A stretch of DNA of 64,000 nt from positions 4,106,501 to 4,170,500 of the forward strand of contig NZ_CP006644.1 of NCBI RefSeq assembly GCF_000512205.2. The letters are read 5' to 3'. This document shows positions 48,480 through 56,554 of this stretch, piece after piece; position 1 is the first letter of the stretch; each line of letters starts with the position of its first letter. This DNA is from Sphingomonas sanxanigenens DSM 19645 = NX02 (GTDB lineage Bacteria; Pseudomonadota; Alphaproteobacteria; Sphingomonadales; Sphingomonadaceae). The notes under the pieces were generated by a model. It was given only the letters and a program-made list of their open reading frames with translations. It ran no database searches and was not told where the DNA came from. A program made the position numbers and the translations under genes.

Positions 48480-49630
48480 TAGTGGATTGATCGGAACGGA
48501 AGAGTCCGTTTTGTGGATTCCGCTGAGCGCGACATTGTGCGACGAGTCGGTATGCGTAGTGGTATCACCTTCGTCGTCACGGCACCGGATCGGGCGCGGC
48601 TTGAAGCTCTCGTTTCGGCCCGTGGGTCGCCCCAGAAGCATGTATGGCGCGCGCGGATCGTCCTTTTGACGGATGATGGGCTGGGCACCGTTGCGATCAT
48701 GGCGCAGACGGGCAAGTCGAAAACGTGCGTGTGGCGCTGGCAGGAGCGGTACATGGCCGAAGGTGTCGATGGCCTGCTCCGCGACAAAACCCGCCCCCCT
48801 GGCATCGCGCCGCTCGAGACGACGCTCGTCGACAAGGTTGTGGCGTTGACGCTCGAGGCGCCGGCTCAGGAGGCGACGCACTGGACGGTGCGCGCGATGG
48901 CCAAGGCGGCGGGCATCGCAGCGTCCTCGGTCGTGAAGATCTGGCACGACCACGGCCTCGCGCCGCATCGCTGGCGCAGCTTCAAGCTGTCCAACGACAA
49001 GGCGTTTGCCGAGAAGCTGCACGACGTGGTCGGCCTCTACGTCTCGCCGCCGGCGCACGCGATCGTGCTGTCGGTGGACGAGAAGAGCCAGATCCAGGCG
49101 CTCGACCGCACACAGCCGGGGTTGCCACTCAAGCGCGGCCGGGGGGCGACCATGACGCATGATTATAAGCGCAACGGGACGACCACGTTGTTCGCGGCGC
49201 TGAACGTCCTCGACGGCTCGGTGATCGGGCGCAACATGCAGCGGCATCGGCACCAGGAGTTCATCCGCTTCCTGAACGCGGTCGAGGCCGAACTGCCGTC
49301 AGACAAGGCCGTCCACGTCATCCTTGACAACTACGCCACCCACAAACAGCCGAAGGTTCGCGCCTGGCTCGCCCGGCATCCGCGCTGGACTTTCCACTTT
49401 GTGCCTACGTCGTGTTCCTGGTTGAACGCCGTCGAGGGCTTCTTCGCCAAGCTGACCCGCCGGCGCCTGAAGAACGGCGTCTTCTGCTCCGTCGTCGATC
49501 TCCAGGCCGCCATCAACCGCTTCATCAAAGAGCATAATCAGGAACCCAGGCCGTTTGTATGGAAGGCTGATCCCGATCACATTATCGCTGCCGTCAGGCG
49601 CGGGCACCAAACGTTGGAATCAATCCACTA
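48480..49630 (+). mobile_element. IS630-family insertion sequence inside the HerA gene
   Basis: About 1.15 kb. Terminal inverted repeats: TAGTGGATTGAT at 48480-48491 and ATCAATCCACTA at 49619-49630, with further partial matching inwards (AACG). The outermost TA at both ends is the expected IS630 TA target duplication. The single transposase gene is intact and oriented opposite to the disrupted gene. Its stop codon uses the terminal TA plus a G from the host gene. Confidence 0.9.
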
Positions 49631-49631
49631 G
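48513..49631 (+). CDS. IS630-family transposase
   Basis: 372 residues from a GTG at 48513; an ATG at 48549 gives a shorter form. The N-terminal HTH part reads RIVLLTDDGLGTVAIMAQTGKSKTCVWRWQERYMAEGVDGLLRDKTRPPG. The DDE domain shows the first Asp in AIVLSVDEKSQIQALDRTQPGLPLKRGRG, the second in VHVILDNYATHKQPKV and the Glu in FVPTSCSWLNAVEGFFAKLTRRRL. It is full-length, so the element could be active. Confidence 0.93.
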   Translation: MDSAERDIVRRVGMRSGITFVVTAPDRARLEALVSARGSPQKHVWRARIVLLTDDGLGTVAIMAQTGKSKTCVWRWQERYMAEGVDGLLRDKTRPPGIAPLETTLVDKVVALTLEAPAQEATHWTVRAMAKAAGIAASSVVKIWHDHGLAPHRWRSFKLSNDKAFAEKLHDVVGLYVSPPAHAIVLSVDEKSQIQALDRTQPGLPLKRGRGATMTHDYKRNGTTTLFAALNVLDGSVIGRNMQRHRHQEFIRFLNAVEAELPSDKAVHVILDNYATHKQPKVRAWLARHPRWTFHFVPTSCSWLNAVEGFFAKLTRRRLKNGVFCSVVDLQAAINRFIKEHNQEPRPFVWKADPDHIIAAVRRGHQTLESIH

Positions 49632-50723
49632 GGTCAGGTGAGGATAGCCCGACTCCATTTCGTCCCAATCCAGCGCCTGCCGTTCTGACTCGGCATCCTT
49701 CTTGATCGGAAAGACATTGATGTCGCCCAGCAGACGTCGACCGATGTCATAGGCCGCGAGGAACCGTCCTTGCTGTGCGTCATTCATCCCGAGAATCTCG
49801 ATCGCTGTCCATGGCGAAAGCACACTGAAATCAAGCGTGAACTCGGTGTGGGACGGGTGGTCGGGATTGCTCGGTTCCCGGCCGACGAGCGTCAGTACAT
49901 GGGTGTCGGGCACACCCTTGATCGGAAGACCCTGAGCCTTGGCGAGGGCTAACATATCAGCGTCCGCAGTCACCTCATGCATCGTGGTGTATTCGCCCTC
50001 CGTGTCGAGCAGGATGACCGCCGCGCCCTCCGCCGCGATACCTGCGGCATAGTTAGTGATCGTCGTGGATTTTCCGCCGCCCGTAGTGCCGAGGACCCCT
50101 GTATGACGATATAGCACCGACTTCTTGTGAACAGGGATCGGCACATCGACTGTTTCGTGGCCCATGACGCGGCCGATGGCGAAGTCACCCTCCAAACCGA
50201 GGATTGAGGACATCTCCGCATCATCGACGAGGAATACCGGTGAGTTCGGGATCGGCCTGCGATTGGCAGGCCCAATGCGGCCCCCTCTTTCTTCCCCGAG
50301 CAACTGCAGTTGGAGTCGCCCGTGGTGACCCGGCATTCCGATCGCGCCGTTGACCGCCGAGATCACCATCGCGGTGGAGTCGGCGCTTATGCCATCGGGA
50401 TCGTAGAAGGGCCCAGCTGAAACGGTCCCGACATAGCGACGACCGTCAGGATGGCTTTCGACGCGAAGGAGCGCCTGAGACGTCACGTCCAGTATCTTAT
50501 CAGGCGGCATCACGACCGTCACCGAACCATCCGATGAGCCTGATGTATCGTATAGCGTGCGCCCGAAGGATCCATCGTAAATGGGGGGAAGCTTTTTCTG
50601 GCCGCCGGCTTTCTCCGACGTCTCGATCAGATTCCGTACCGCTGTCCTGCTCGCGGACGCAGGATCAATCATCTCGGATGTACTACCGACCCTTCCACCA
50701 TTGTCTCGGCTCGCTTTTGACAT
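49631..50723 (-). pseudogene. herA: HerA-like ATPase, N-terminal fragment (split by IS630)
   Basis: The ATG at 50723 follows AGGAGAG. The N-terminal HAS-barrel-like part reads MPPDKILDVTSQALLRVESHPDGRRYVGTVSAGPFYDP. Then comes SSILGLEGDFAIGRVMGHETVDVPIPVHKKSVLYRHTGVLGTTGGGKSTTITNYAAG with Walker A near residue 215, and AVILLDTEGEYTTMHEVTADAD. HerA forms a DNA-translocating ring with NurA nuclease. The frame runs into the IS630 end and stops at 49620. The truncated product lacks Walker B and the arginine finger, so the ATPase should be inactive unless the element excises. Confidence 0.88.
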
Positions 50724-50752
50724 TCGACTCTCCTGAACGGGTGAGGCGCGGA

Positions 50753-51931
50753 TCACGCGCGGTATTGGGACATGACCGCCGCCGCCGGCTTGAAGATCGC
50801 GTCGGATGGGAACATCTCGCGGCAAATGCCACCGGCAAGATCGAGCAACATCGGAAAGCCACGCGCTTCGACCAGTATCGCATCTGCCATCGCGACGATG
50901 GCAGCTTCGCTCGCATGATCGGCGTGCGCATAGAAGACCTGGCTCGAGGAGTGAGGCGACACGCGAAAGACGCCGGCGACGAGCTTCCCGCTGGCGTCCG
51001 CCTGAAAGCTTTCGAGCATGCGCTTGGCGTTCTGGAAGAGAACCGTTCCATAATGACCCTGTGTGATCACGCCGTCCATGTAGGTGTCGAGATCATCGAC
51101 AATCGCATATTCGAGGGGCAGCAGTGCATCGCCGATAGTTTGAAGCAGGTGGTTGTTCGATCCGCGCGGGACATAGACAAAGCGCTTGTGGTCAAGCAGC
51201 AGCTCGCGAAACAGTGGGATCGACAATTCTATCAGTTCGGGCATGCCTGCGCCGGTGAGCAACTCCTTGGGCAATGGATGGCCGTGGCCCATCCGCCAGG
51301 GTGCCTCAGCTTTGCGCGCCATGACTGCTAATTCCGCGTTAGCCATCAGCCCGCGGCGCAGCATGTCAGACACGCCCGCGTCGTCGGCATCCTCGGCAGC
51401 TTTGCGCTGGGCCAGCAAAGCGAGCGTCCGGTCAAGCGCGGTCCGGCCTGAGACCCTGACGTCCTTCTGAAATACCCGATGGCCCCAGGTGCCATGGTCG
51501 CCCAGATAGGTTGCGAGTGCGATGGCTGTCTGAAAGATCGTCATCGGCAGCGTCTGATGAACGACCGAGGCGCCATCGACCGCCTGGACGTGGCCGCTGA
51601 AGAGTAGGTGCTGCTGCACCGTGCGCAACTCGCCGAGTTCGACTTCGTGCACTCCAGCATCACGAGGCGCACCGTCGCGGCGGGCGATCAGGGGGAACGC
51701 CTGCTCTCGAATTTCACGGCGAGCCTCCATTTCCCTGACCTGCGCCGCAATGATTTCCCCCTGAAGCCGTTCAAACTGCTCCGCCATACGGTGGGCGGGA
51801 TCCCAATTATTGATATCGAGCGTATCCTCGATGCGCTCGCCGGTCGCGTCTGCATAGCTCCGCCCGGCCGCCGACCCCGCCGTGCGCGGCGACGGTTTCG
51901 CTACATTTTGGTCAACAGTTCGGTCAGCCAC
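50753..51931 (-). CDS. nurA: NurA-like nuclease partner of HerA
   Basis: 392 residues. The NurA-domain signature is seen as VQAVDGASVVHQTLPMTIFQTAIALATYLG, whose Asp in VDGAS is the metal-binding residue. Later blocks include ELLLDHKRFVYVPRGSNNHLLQTIGDALLPLEYAIVDDLDTYMDG and GFPMLLDLAGGICREMFP. NurA resects or degrades DNA threaded by HerA, and HerA-NurA pairs occur in several phage-defence systems. It ends 29 bases before herA. Function by family and context; the overall similarity is distant. Confidence 0.72.
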   Translation of the reverse strand: MADRTVDQNVAKPSPRTAGSAAGRSYADATGERIEDTLDINNWDPAHRMAEQFERLQGEIIAAQVREMEARREIREQAFPLIARRDGAPRDAGVHEVELGELRTVQQHLLFSGHVQAVDGASVVHQTLPMTIFQTAIALATYLGDHGTWGHRVFQKDVRVSGRTALDRTLALLAQRKAAEDADDAGVSDMLRRGLMANAELAVMARKAEAPWRMGHGHPLPKELLTGAGMPELIELSIPLFRELLLDHKRFVYVPRGSNNHLLQTIGDALLPLEYAIVDDLDTYMDGVITQGHYGTVLFQNAKRMLESFQADASGKLVAGVFRVSPHSSSQVFYAHADHASEAAIVAMADAILVEARGFPMLLDLAGGICREMFPSDAIFKPAAAVMSQYRA

Positions 51932-51949
51932 GCAGCACTCCCTTCACTC

Positions 51950-52717
51950 CTACATATGCCGCTCACGCTCCATCTCGGACGCCGCCTTGCGAAGCTGTTC
52001 GACAAGCGACGGCCAACTGCGGCCGATCGCATTGACAATGCGTGGCGCATGACGATCAGCGTCGCTCGCCGATAATCCGAAGGCTTCGATCAAGGTCATG
52101 GTCACCGCCTGGCGGCCGACACCGTTGCCGCGCTCGATCGTGCGCGCGATGACGATGCCGATCGGGGCGAGTGCGAGGAACGCAGCTTCATCAGCTTCAT
52201 ATTCCATGATCTCAGCGGCCGCGGTCAGTGGCACGCCATCATCGCGTTCCATCACGTCAGTAAAGGCGCCAAGCGGACAGCCTGTTAGGATGCCCGCAAG
52301 TCGTTCCTGAGCCATTGGCGCACGCACACCATCAAGGACATCGACGATCCCAGGGCCCAGGCGCGCGATCGCGAGTTCGCGCCGGGTCAGATAATGTCCG
52401 GCGAAGTGGGCCAGCTCGTGCGCCAGGGCGAACCGCACAAGGGCAGCATCATCTTCGTCAAGGAAGATCATCCCGCATCCCCGATGAGCGACAAGGCATC
52501 CGCGCAACCGCCGGTTCCGCAGCGGCGCGGGTGCACGACCAGTCGCGACCGCGAGCGTCTCGGCGATGTCGGCGGTGGTGAGGTTGGCCCGGATGACAAT
52601 CGAAACGGGCAATGTCAGTGGCGCGCTCTCGGCGAGATCGCGCGGAAAACCGGAGCCGACAAGATCGGCTCCGGCTGTCATTCGCGCTGCGACCGTGGCA
52701 GCGTCAAACGCCATCAA
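51950..52717 (-). CDS. ImmA/IrrE (M78)-type metallopeptidase
   Basis: 255 residues. The zinc motif is ALAHELAHFAGHYLTRRELAIARL, with a third ligand probably in EIMEYEADEAAFLALAPIG, the layout of ImmA/IrrE peptidases that cleave repressors in response to stress or DNA damage. A C-terminal helical part follows. It overlaps the upstream small gene by four bases and precedes nurA by 18 bases. In a defence operon such a protease may release a regulator, possibly the sigma-like factor or the small protein encoded just before it. Confidence 0.83.
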   Translation of the reverse strand: MMAFDAATVAARMTAGADLVGSGFPRDLAESAPLTLPVSIVIRANLTTADIAETLAVATGRAPAPLRNRRLRGCLVAHRGCGMIFLDEDDAALVRFALAHELAHFAGHYLTRRELAIARLGPGIVDVLDGVRAPMAQERLAGILTGCPLGAFTDVMERDDGVPLTAAAEIMEYEADEAAFLALAPIGIVIARTIERGNGVGRQAVTMTLIEAFGLSASDADRHAPRIVNAIGRSWPSLVEQLRKAASEMERERHM

Positions 52718-53103
52718 TCGATATCCTCTTTCCCCTCATCCGCATCGAGCGCGGCCATCAGCATTTCGCCGTCGTCATTAGCAGTCGCGAATGCCGCCGC
52801 GCTTTCTGCGAAGCGTAGCATATTGACGAGCGCGAGCGGATTCACGCCCAGCGACGTGGCCAGTTCCATGGCCGCTTGCGCCATTCCAGCACCTGCCGGC
52901 CGCGGCGTAACCGCGAGCCGCCACAGCTGGTTATCGTCGCACCGCAGCTCGGTGATAGCCGCCCGACCGGGATTGGCACGTTCCCAGGTCGCCAAGGCGC
53001 TGCCAATGAAATCGGACCTACTACGAGCCGCTTGGGCCATCGCACGCCCCAAACGCTCTGTTTCCGCCGGATTTCCACCCATCACCGTATCCATATTACT
53101 CAT
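52714..53103 (-). CDS. Small protein of the HerA/NurA operon, unknown function
   Basis: 129 residues. The sequence ETERLGRAMAQAARSRSDFIGSALATWERANPGRAAITELRCDDNQLWRLAVTPRPAGAGMAQAAMELATSLGVNPLALVNMLRFAE in parts is mostly helical with one central strand, and the C-terminus is acidic. Both ends overlap neighbours by four bases (sigma-like gene upstream, protease downstream). This strict coupling suggests a fixed stoichiometry with them. It could be an anti-sigma factor or a substrate of the protease; that is inference only. No family recognised. Confidence 0.7.
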   Translation of the reverse strand: MSNMDTVMGGNPAETERLGRAMAQAARSRSDFIGSALATWERANPGRAAITELRCDDNQLWRLAVTPRPAGAGMAQAAMELATSLGVNPLALVNMLRFAESAAAFATANDDGEMLMAALDADEGKEDID

Positions 53104-53702
53104 GCGCCCATCCTTTCACCAATGCGGCGGACTCGACCCCTAATGCGTTCCACACGCTTCCCCGCCTCGCTCAATCCGTTCTCATCGACCGACAGCCCAA
53201 GCGCCTTCGCGTACACGGACAGCGAATCTTCACCGGTAGCCATGAGGCTAAACACCTCGGCGTCCCCAGGGCCTTTGATCAGTTTGTCACCGAATCGTTC
53301 GTGGATTCTGCTCCATTCGAGCCGGCGCAGCATCGCGCCCTCGTCTTTATCTATCGCCTCGGCGTCAGCGTTCGCATCGTCGCCTGCCGCATATTCGCCT
53401 TCGTGCCTGGTCCGGCGAGTCTGCGCGCGGCGGAGCGTCTTCGCCTTGCCCTTCGCGATGGCGGCGAGATAGGTCGTCAGCTCTGCGCGCTGAGGGTTAT
53501 AGCCGCTGGGCGCGTCCAGATATTTGAATAGCGCGTCGAAGCAGGTTTCCTCCACATCCTGGCGATCATGGAGCCCGGCCACGTCACGAGTCACGATCGC
53601 AATCAAGGGCGCGATGACCAATTCGACGATTTTGGAGGCAGCACGCAGATCACCGGCCAGCAACTGGCCGTGCAGCGTCAACAATTCTTTTTGATTCGAC
53701 AT
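53100..53702 (-). CDS. Sigma-70-like (ECF) factor of the defence operon
   Basis: 200 residues. Region 2-like sequence: AASKIVELVIAPLIAIVTRDVAGLHDRQDVEETCFDALFKYLDAPSGYNPQRAELTTYLAAIAKGKAKTLRR in parts, matching the core of ECF sigma factors (EE-T-x-x-LF-KYL, FxTYLxxIA). Region 4 is weaker (FSLMATGEDSLSVYAKALGLSVDENGLSEAGKRVERIRGRVRRIGERM). It is the first gene of the operon and could drive expression of the defence genes on stress. Unlike the fecI gene it has no FecR neighbour. Confidence 0.72.
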   Translation of the reverse strand: MSNQKELLTLHGQLLAGDLRAASKIVELVIAPLIAIVTRDVAGLHDRQDVEETCFDALFKYLDAPSGYNPQRAELTTYLAAIAKGKAKTLRRAQTRRTRHEGEYAAGDDANADAEAIDKDEGAMLRRLEWSRIHERFGDKLIKGPGDAEVFSLMATGEDSLSVYAKALGLSVDENGLSEAGKRVERIRGRVRRIGERMGA

Positions 53703-53987
53703 ATCGTGCCCTCTTCATCGTCCGATCGACCCGACTCCTCGACCGAGACCATCAATCTTGTCCGACCCAGCATATCTGCCGCAGGAAGACCGTTCTGGAC
53801 ACTGGCGAGAAATTTTTCTCGATCCCGATAGAGGGCGCGTCAAATCAGACAGCCAGCAGGCGAGCCTATGGGTGTTGGGGCGCGATCTGCGCGTTGAGGG
53901 ACCAGTACCCGTATCCCCTTTCTCCTGATTTGCGCCGCGGCGGCAGCTCAAGCGTATGCTTCCCTATTTAAGCGAAAGCCAGTTTGC

Positions 53988-55339
53988 TTAACAGGGCGCG
54001 GAAAAACCCTCCTTGAGGCGCGGTGATCGCCGGGCTCGAAGGGTTTATCGGGCAACGGTTTGGGGAAGTCGGCATCAGGTGGCAATCGTTGGCTGCCAGA
54101 ACCCGCCGTGTGGCGGATTCCTCGCATAGCTACGCCCTCGCCATCAGTTTTGGCAGACGAACCAGATTGTACGCCGCAGCGGTCAGCGTGAAGTTCCATC
54201 CTACGCGGTCCTGCCCTCGATGCCGGGTCTTGCGCAGGTTTCCGCTGGTCTTGGCCCAGCCAAAGACCTCTTCGATCCGTTTCCTGATCCGCATCGAAAC
54301 GGCGTAGCCAGGGTGCCGGGTGGTGCGTCTATCGATAGCGGATCGCCTGTTGGCATTGTTCTGGGCGACGTGCGGGGTAACGCCAATGTCGCGTAAGGCG
54401 GCGACGAATCCGGCTGTATCGTAGGCTTTGTCCGCCGCCAGCGTGATGCGATGGCGCCCTTTCATGCGGGAAAGCATGGTCAGCGCGGCCTCCCGTTCGG
54501 CCGTGCCCGTGGCGTGAGTGAGCGTCGCATCGACGACGAGGCCATGCCGGTTCTCCATCAGGACGTGGGCCATGTGGCACAGCCTCGCGGCTTGGCCGCG
54601 TGCCTTCTTGAACAGGCGGGCGTCAGGATCGGTGGTGGAGGCGTGGGTGGCGTTGGTTCGCTTCTCGCCATGGAAATCGCGTTCGGCGTTCCGCCCCTTG
54701 GCCTTTGCCTGTCCGCTCTGACCGGTGCCCGAAGCGCTGTCGTCGTCGTCACCGCCCGAAGCCTCGCCGTCCTTGGGCTTGAAGCTCTTCATGCTGGCCC
54801 ACGCTTCGATCAGGGTGCCATCCACCGAGAAGTGGTCGTCTGACAGGAGCGCCTGCACACGAGACTGCCCTACGATCGCGGACAGGAACCTGGCGGCGAT
54901 GTCCCCGGCCAGCAGCCTCTCCCGGTTCTTGGTGAAGACCGTCACATCCCAGATCGGCGCATCCATCGCCAGGCCGACGAACCAGCGGAAAAGCAGGTTA
55001 TAATCCATCTGCTCCATGAGCTGGCGTTCCGAGCGGATCGTATAGAAAGCCTGCAGGAGCAATGCGCGCAGCAACTTCTCGGGCGCGATCGATGGCCGGC
55101 CAATGCGCGAATACATCGCATCGAAATCAGCGGACATCACCTCGAGAGCTTCGTCGACGATCGCGCGAATCGCCCGAAGTGGATGGTTCGCCGGGACCCG
55201 GGCTTCGCAGCTCACGTAGGAAAACAGGCCTTCGCTCCGGTAATCGCCGCCGCGCATCTCAAATCCTCCAACCTCAGCCGAAGGCGTATGAATCACCTCA
55301 AGGAGCTCAACGAAAGCGCCTTTTTCCGCAGCCTGCTAA
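53988..55339 (-). mobile_element. IS5-type insertion sequence
   Basis: About 1.35 kb, bounded by imperfect 19-bp inverted repeats: TTAACAGGGCGCGGAAAAA at 53988-54006 and its counterpart TTTTTCCGCAGCCTGCTAA at 55321-55339 (16 of 19 match). One intact transposase gene lies inside. No clear target duplication could be read. It lies between the sigma-like gene of the defence operon and the nucleotidyltransferase-HEPN gene, which suggests part of the island was rearranged. Confidence 0.75.
54130..55257 (-). CDS. IS5/IS1182-type transposase
   Basis: 375 residues from the ATG at 55257 (an upstream ATG at 55296 adds 13). The DUF772 N-terminal domain is VPANHPLRAIRAIVDEALEVMSADFDAMYSRIGRPSIAPEKLLRALLLQAFYTIRSERQLMEQMDYNLLFRWFVGLAMD in parts. 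The DDE_Tnp_1 part shows DDHFSVDGTLIEAWASMKSFKPKD (first Asp), ITLAADKAYDTAGFVAAL (second Asp) and RIRKRIEEVFGWAKTSGNLRKTRHRG (Glu). Full-length, so possibly active. Confidence 0.9.
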   Translation of the reverse strand: MRGGDYRSEGLFSYVSCEARVPANHPLRAIRAIVDEALEVMSADFDAMYSRIGRPSIAPEKLLRALLLQAFYTIRSERQLMEQMDYNLLFRWFVGLAMDAPIWDVTVFTKNRERLLAGDIAARFLSAIVGQSRVQALLSDDHFSVDGTLIEAWASMKSFKPKDGEASGGDDDDSASGTGQSGQAKAKGRNAERDFHGEKRTNATHASTTDPDARLFKKARGQAARLCHMAHVLMENRHGLVVDATLTHATGTAEREAALTMLSRMKGRHRITLAADKAYDTAGFVAALRDIGVTPHVAQNNANRRSAIDRRTTRHPGYAVSMRIRKRIEEVFGWAKTSGNLRKTRHRGQDRVGWNFTLTAAAYNLVRLPKLMARA

Positions 55340-55487
55340 ATAAGGAACTGACGAAGGTAAGCCGGCTTAAACAGCGGCCGCGCCAAGGCTCGAAGTCAAT
55401 CTTTCCCAAAACCGGGTCGGCAGCATATTTCTGCAGCAGCACATAGAAGGCTTGCTAAGAGCCCACTTACCCACGAGAATCCGTTTC

Positions 55488-56393
55488 GTGAAAAGCGAAA
55501 TAGACCATCTGCCCTCGGTCCAGCAAGGTGAGCTGGACCTGGTGAAGCAACTACTGATGGGCGAGTTCGCCGAGGCGACGGGGCGCGCGAACCAGCCGTG
55601 GAAGAAGAACGGCCGCATCCTTAAGGTCATCCTGTTCGGCAGCTATGCGCGGGACGATTGGGTCGATGAACCCGAGAATGGCTACCAGTCCGACTACGAT
55701 CTGCTGATCATCGTCAGCCATCCCGATCTCACCGACATCGCCGACTACTGGTACGTCGCCGAGGACAAGATCCTGCGCGATACCGCGATCACGCGGCCAG
55801 TGAATATCATCGTCCATACCCTGCAGGAGGTGAACCAGGCGCTGAGCCGGGGCGAATATTTCTGGGTCGATATCGCTCGCGACGGGATCGTTCTCTACGA
55901 ATTGCCAGGGAGTGCGCTTGCCACGCCGCAGCCGCTGACGGCGGCCGATGCCTATGAGATGGCGTCCACCTACTTCCAAGACTGGCTGGCCAAAATCGAC
56001 AGCGGAATCAAACTGGCATCATTCGCACTCCAGGAAGGCGAATTGAAAGACGCGGCTTTCCTGCTCCATCAAGTAACGGAGCGGGCCTATATCTGCTACC
56101 TTCTCGTCCGCACTCTCTATTTCCCGCGCTCACACAACATCAAATTCCTGCGTTCGCTCGCCGAGGACAGCGAACCCCGCCTGATCGAGGCATGGCCCCG
56201 CGCGACCCGGATTGACCGCCGCCGCTTCGAGCTGCTGAAGCGCGCGTATGTCGAGGCCCGCTATTCGGCCAGCTACGAGATCGGCAATGACGACCTCGCC
56301 GCGCTTTCGCAGTCGGTCCGCGCTCTCCGCGATATCGTCGAGACTGTTTCGCGCGAACGCGTCGAAACGCTCCGGACAGACGCCGGCCTCTAA
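55488..56393 (+). CDS. Nucleotidyltransferase-HEPN fusion protein
   Basis: 301 residues from a GTG at 55488 (a TTG at 55452 is also in frame). The N-terminal MNT-type nucleotidyltransferase has GRILKVILFGSYARDDWVDE ... QSDYDLLIIV, i.e. GS-x9+-DxD near residues 50-70. The C-terminal half is a HEPN helical bundle (ELKDAAFLLHQVTERAYICYLLVRTLYFPRSHNIKFLRSLAE ... LLKRAYVEARYSASYEI). Separate MNT and HEPN proteins form toxin-antitoxin pairs in which the MNT adenylylates the HEPN RNase; here both are in one chain. It lies alone between the IS5 element and traG. Confidence 0.82.
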   Translation: MKSEIDHLPSVQQGELDLVKQLLMGEFAEATGRANQPWKKNGRILKVILFGSYARDDWVDEPENGYQSDYDLLIIVSHPDLTDIADYWYVAEDKILRDTAITRPVNIIVHTLQEVNQALSRGEYFWVDIARDGIVLYELPGSALATPQPLTAADAYEMASTYFQDWLAKIDSGIKLASFALQEGELKDAAFLLHQVTERAYICYLLVRTLYFPRSHNIKFLRSLAEDSEPRLIEAWPRATRIDRRRFELLKRAYVEARYSASYEIGNDDLAALSQSVRALRDIVETVSRERVETLRTDAGL

Positions 56394-56554
56394 CCGCCGG
56401 ACGACGCCTGCCGGATAGGTTCCGGTTCCACCATTCGGCCAAAGCAGGCCGACGCGAGCCCATCAGCACCCATCAGCCCCGTTCCGTTTTTCGAGCATGT
56501 CACCGAGTCTGAATCCGCCCCAGCCGATCCTGTTCGGCGGGCGGGAGCCTCGAC

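Noticed and set aside
48480-49253. N-terminal extension of the HerA C-terminal fragment reading through the IS630 element
   Set aside because: The extension is the antisense of the transposase; the true upstream part of HerA lies beyond the element at 49631-50723.
53948-54199. Short minus-strand frames at 53715-54199
   Set aside because: They straddle the IS5 end and have random composition; probably no gene.
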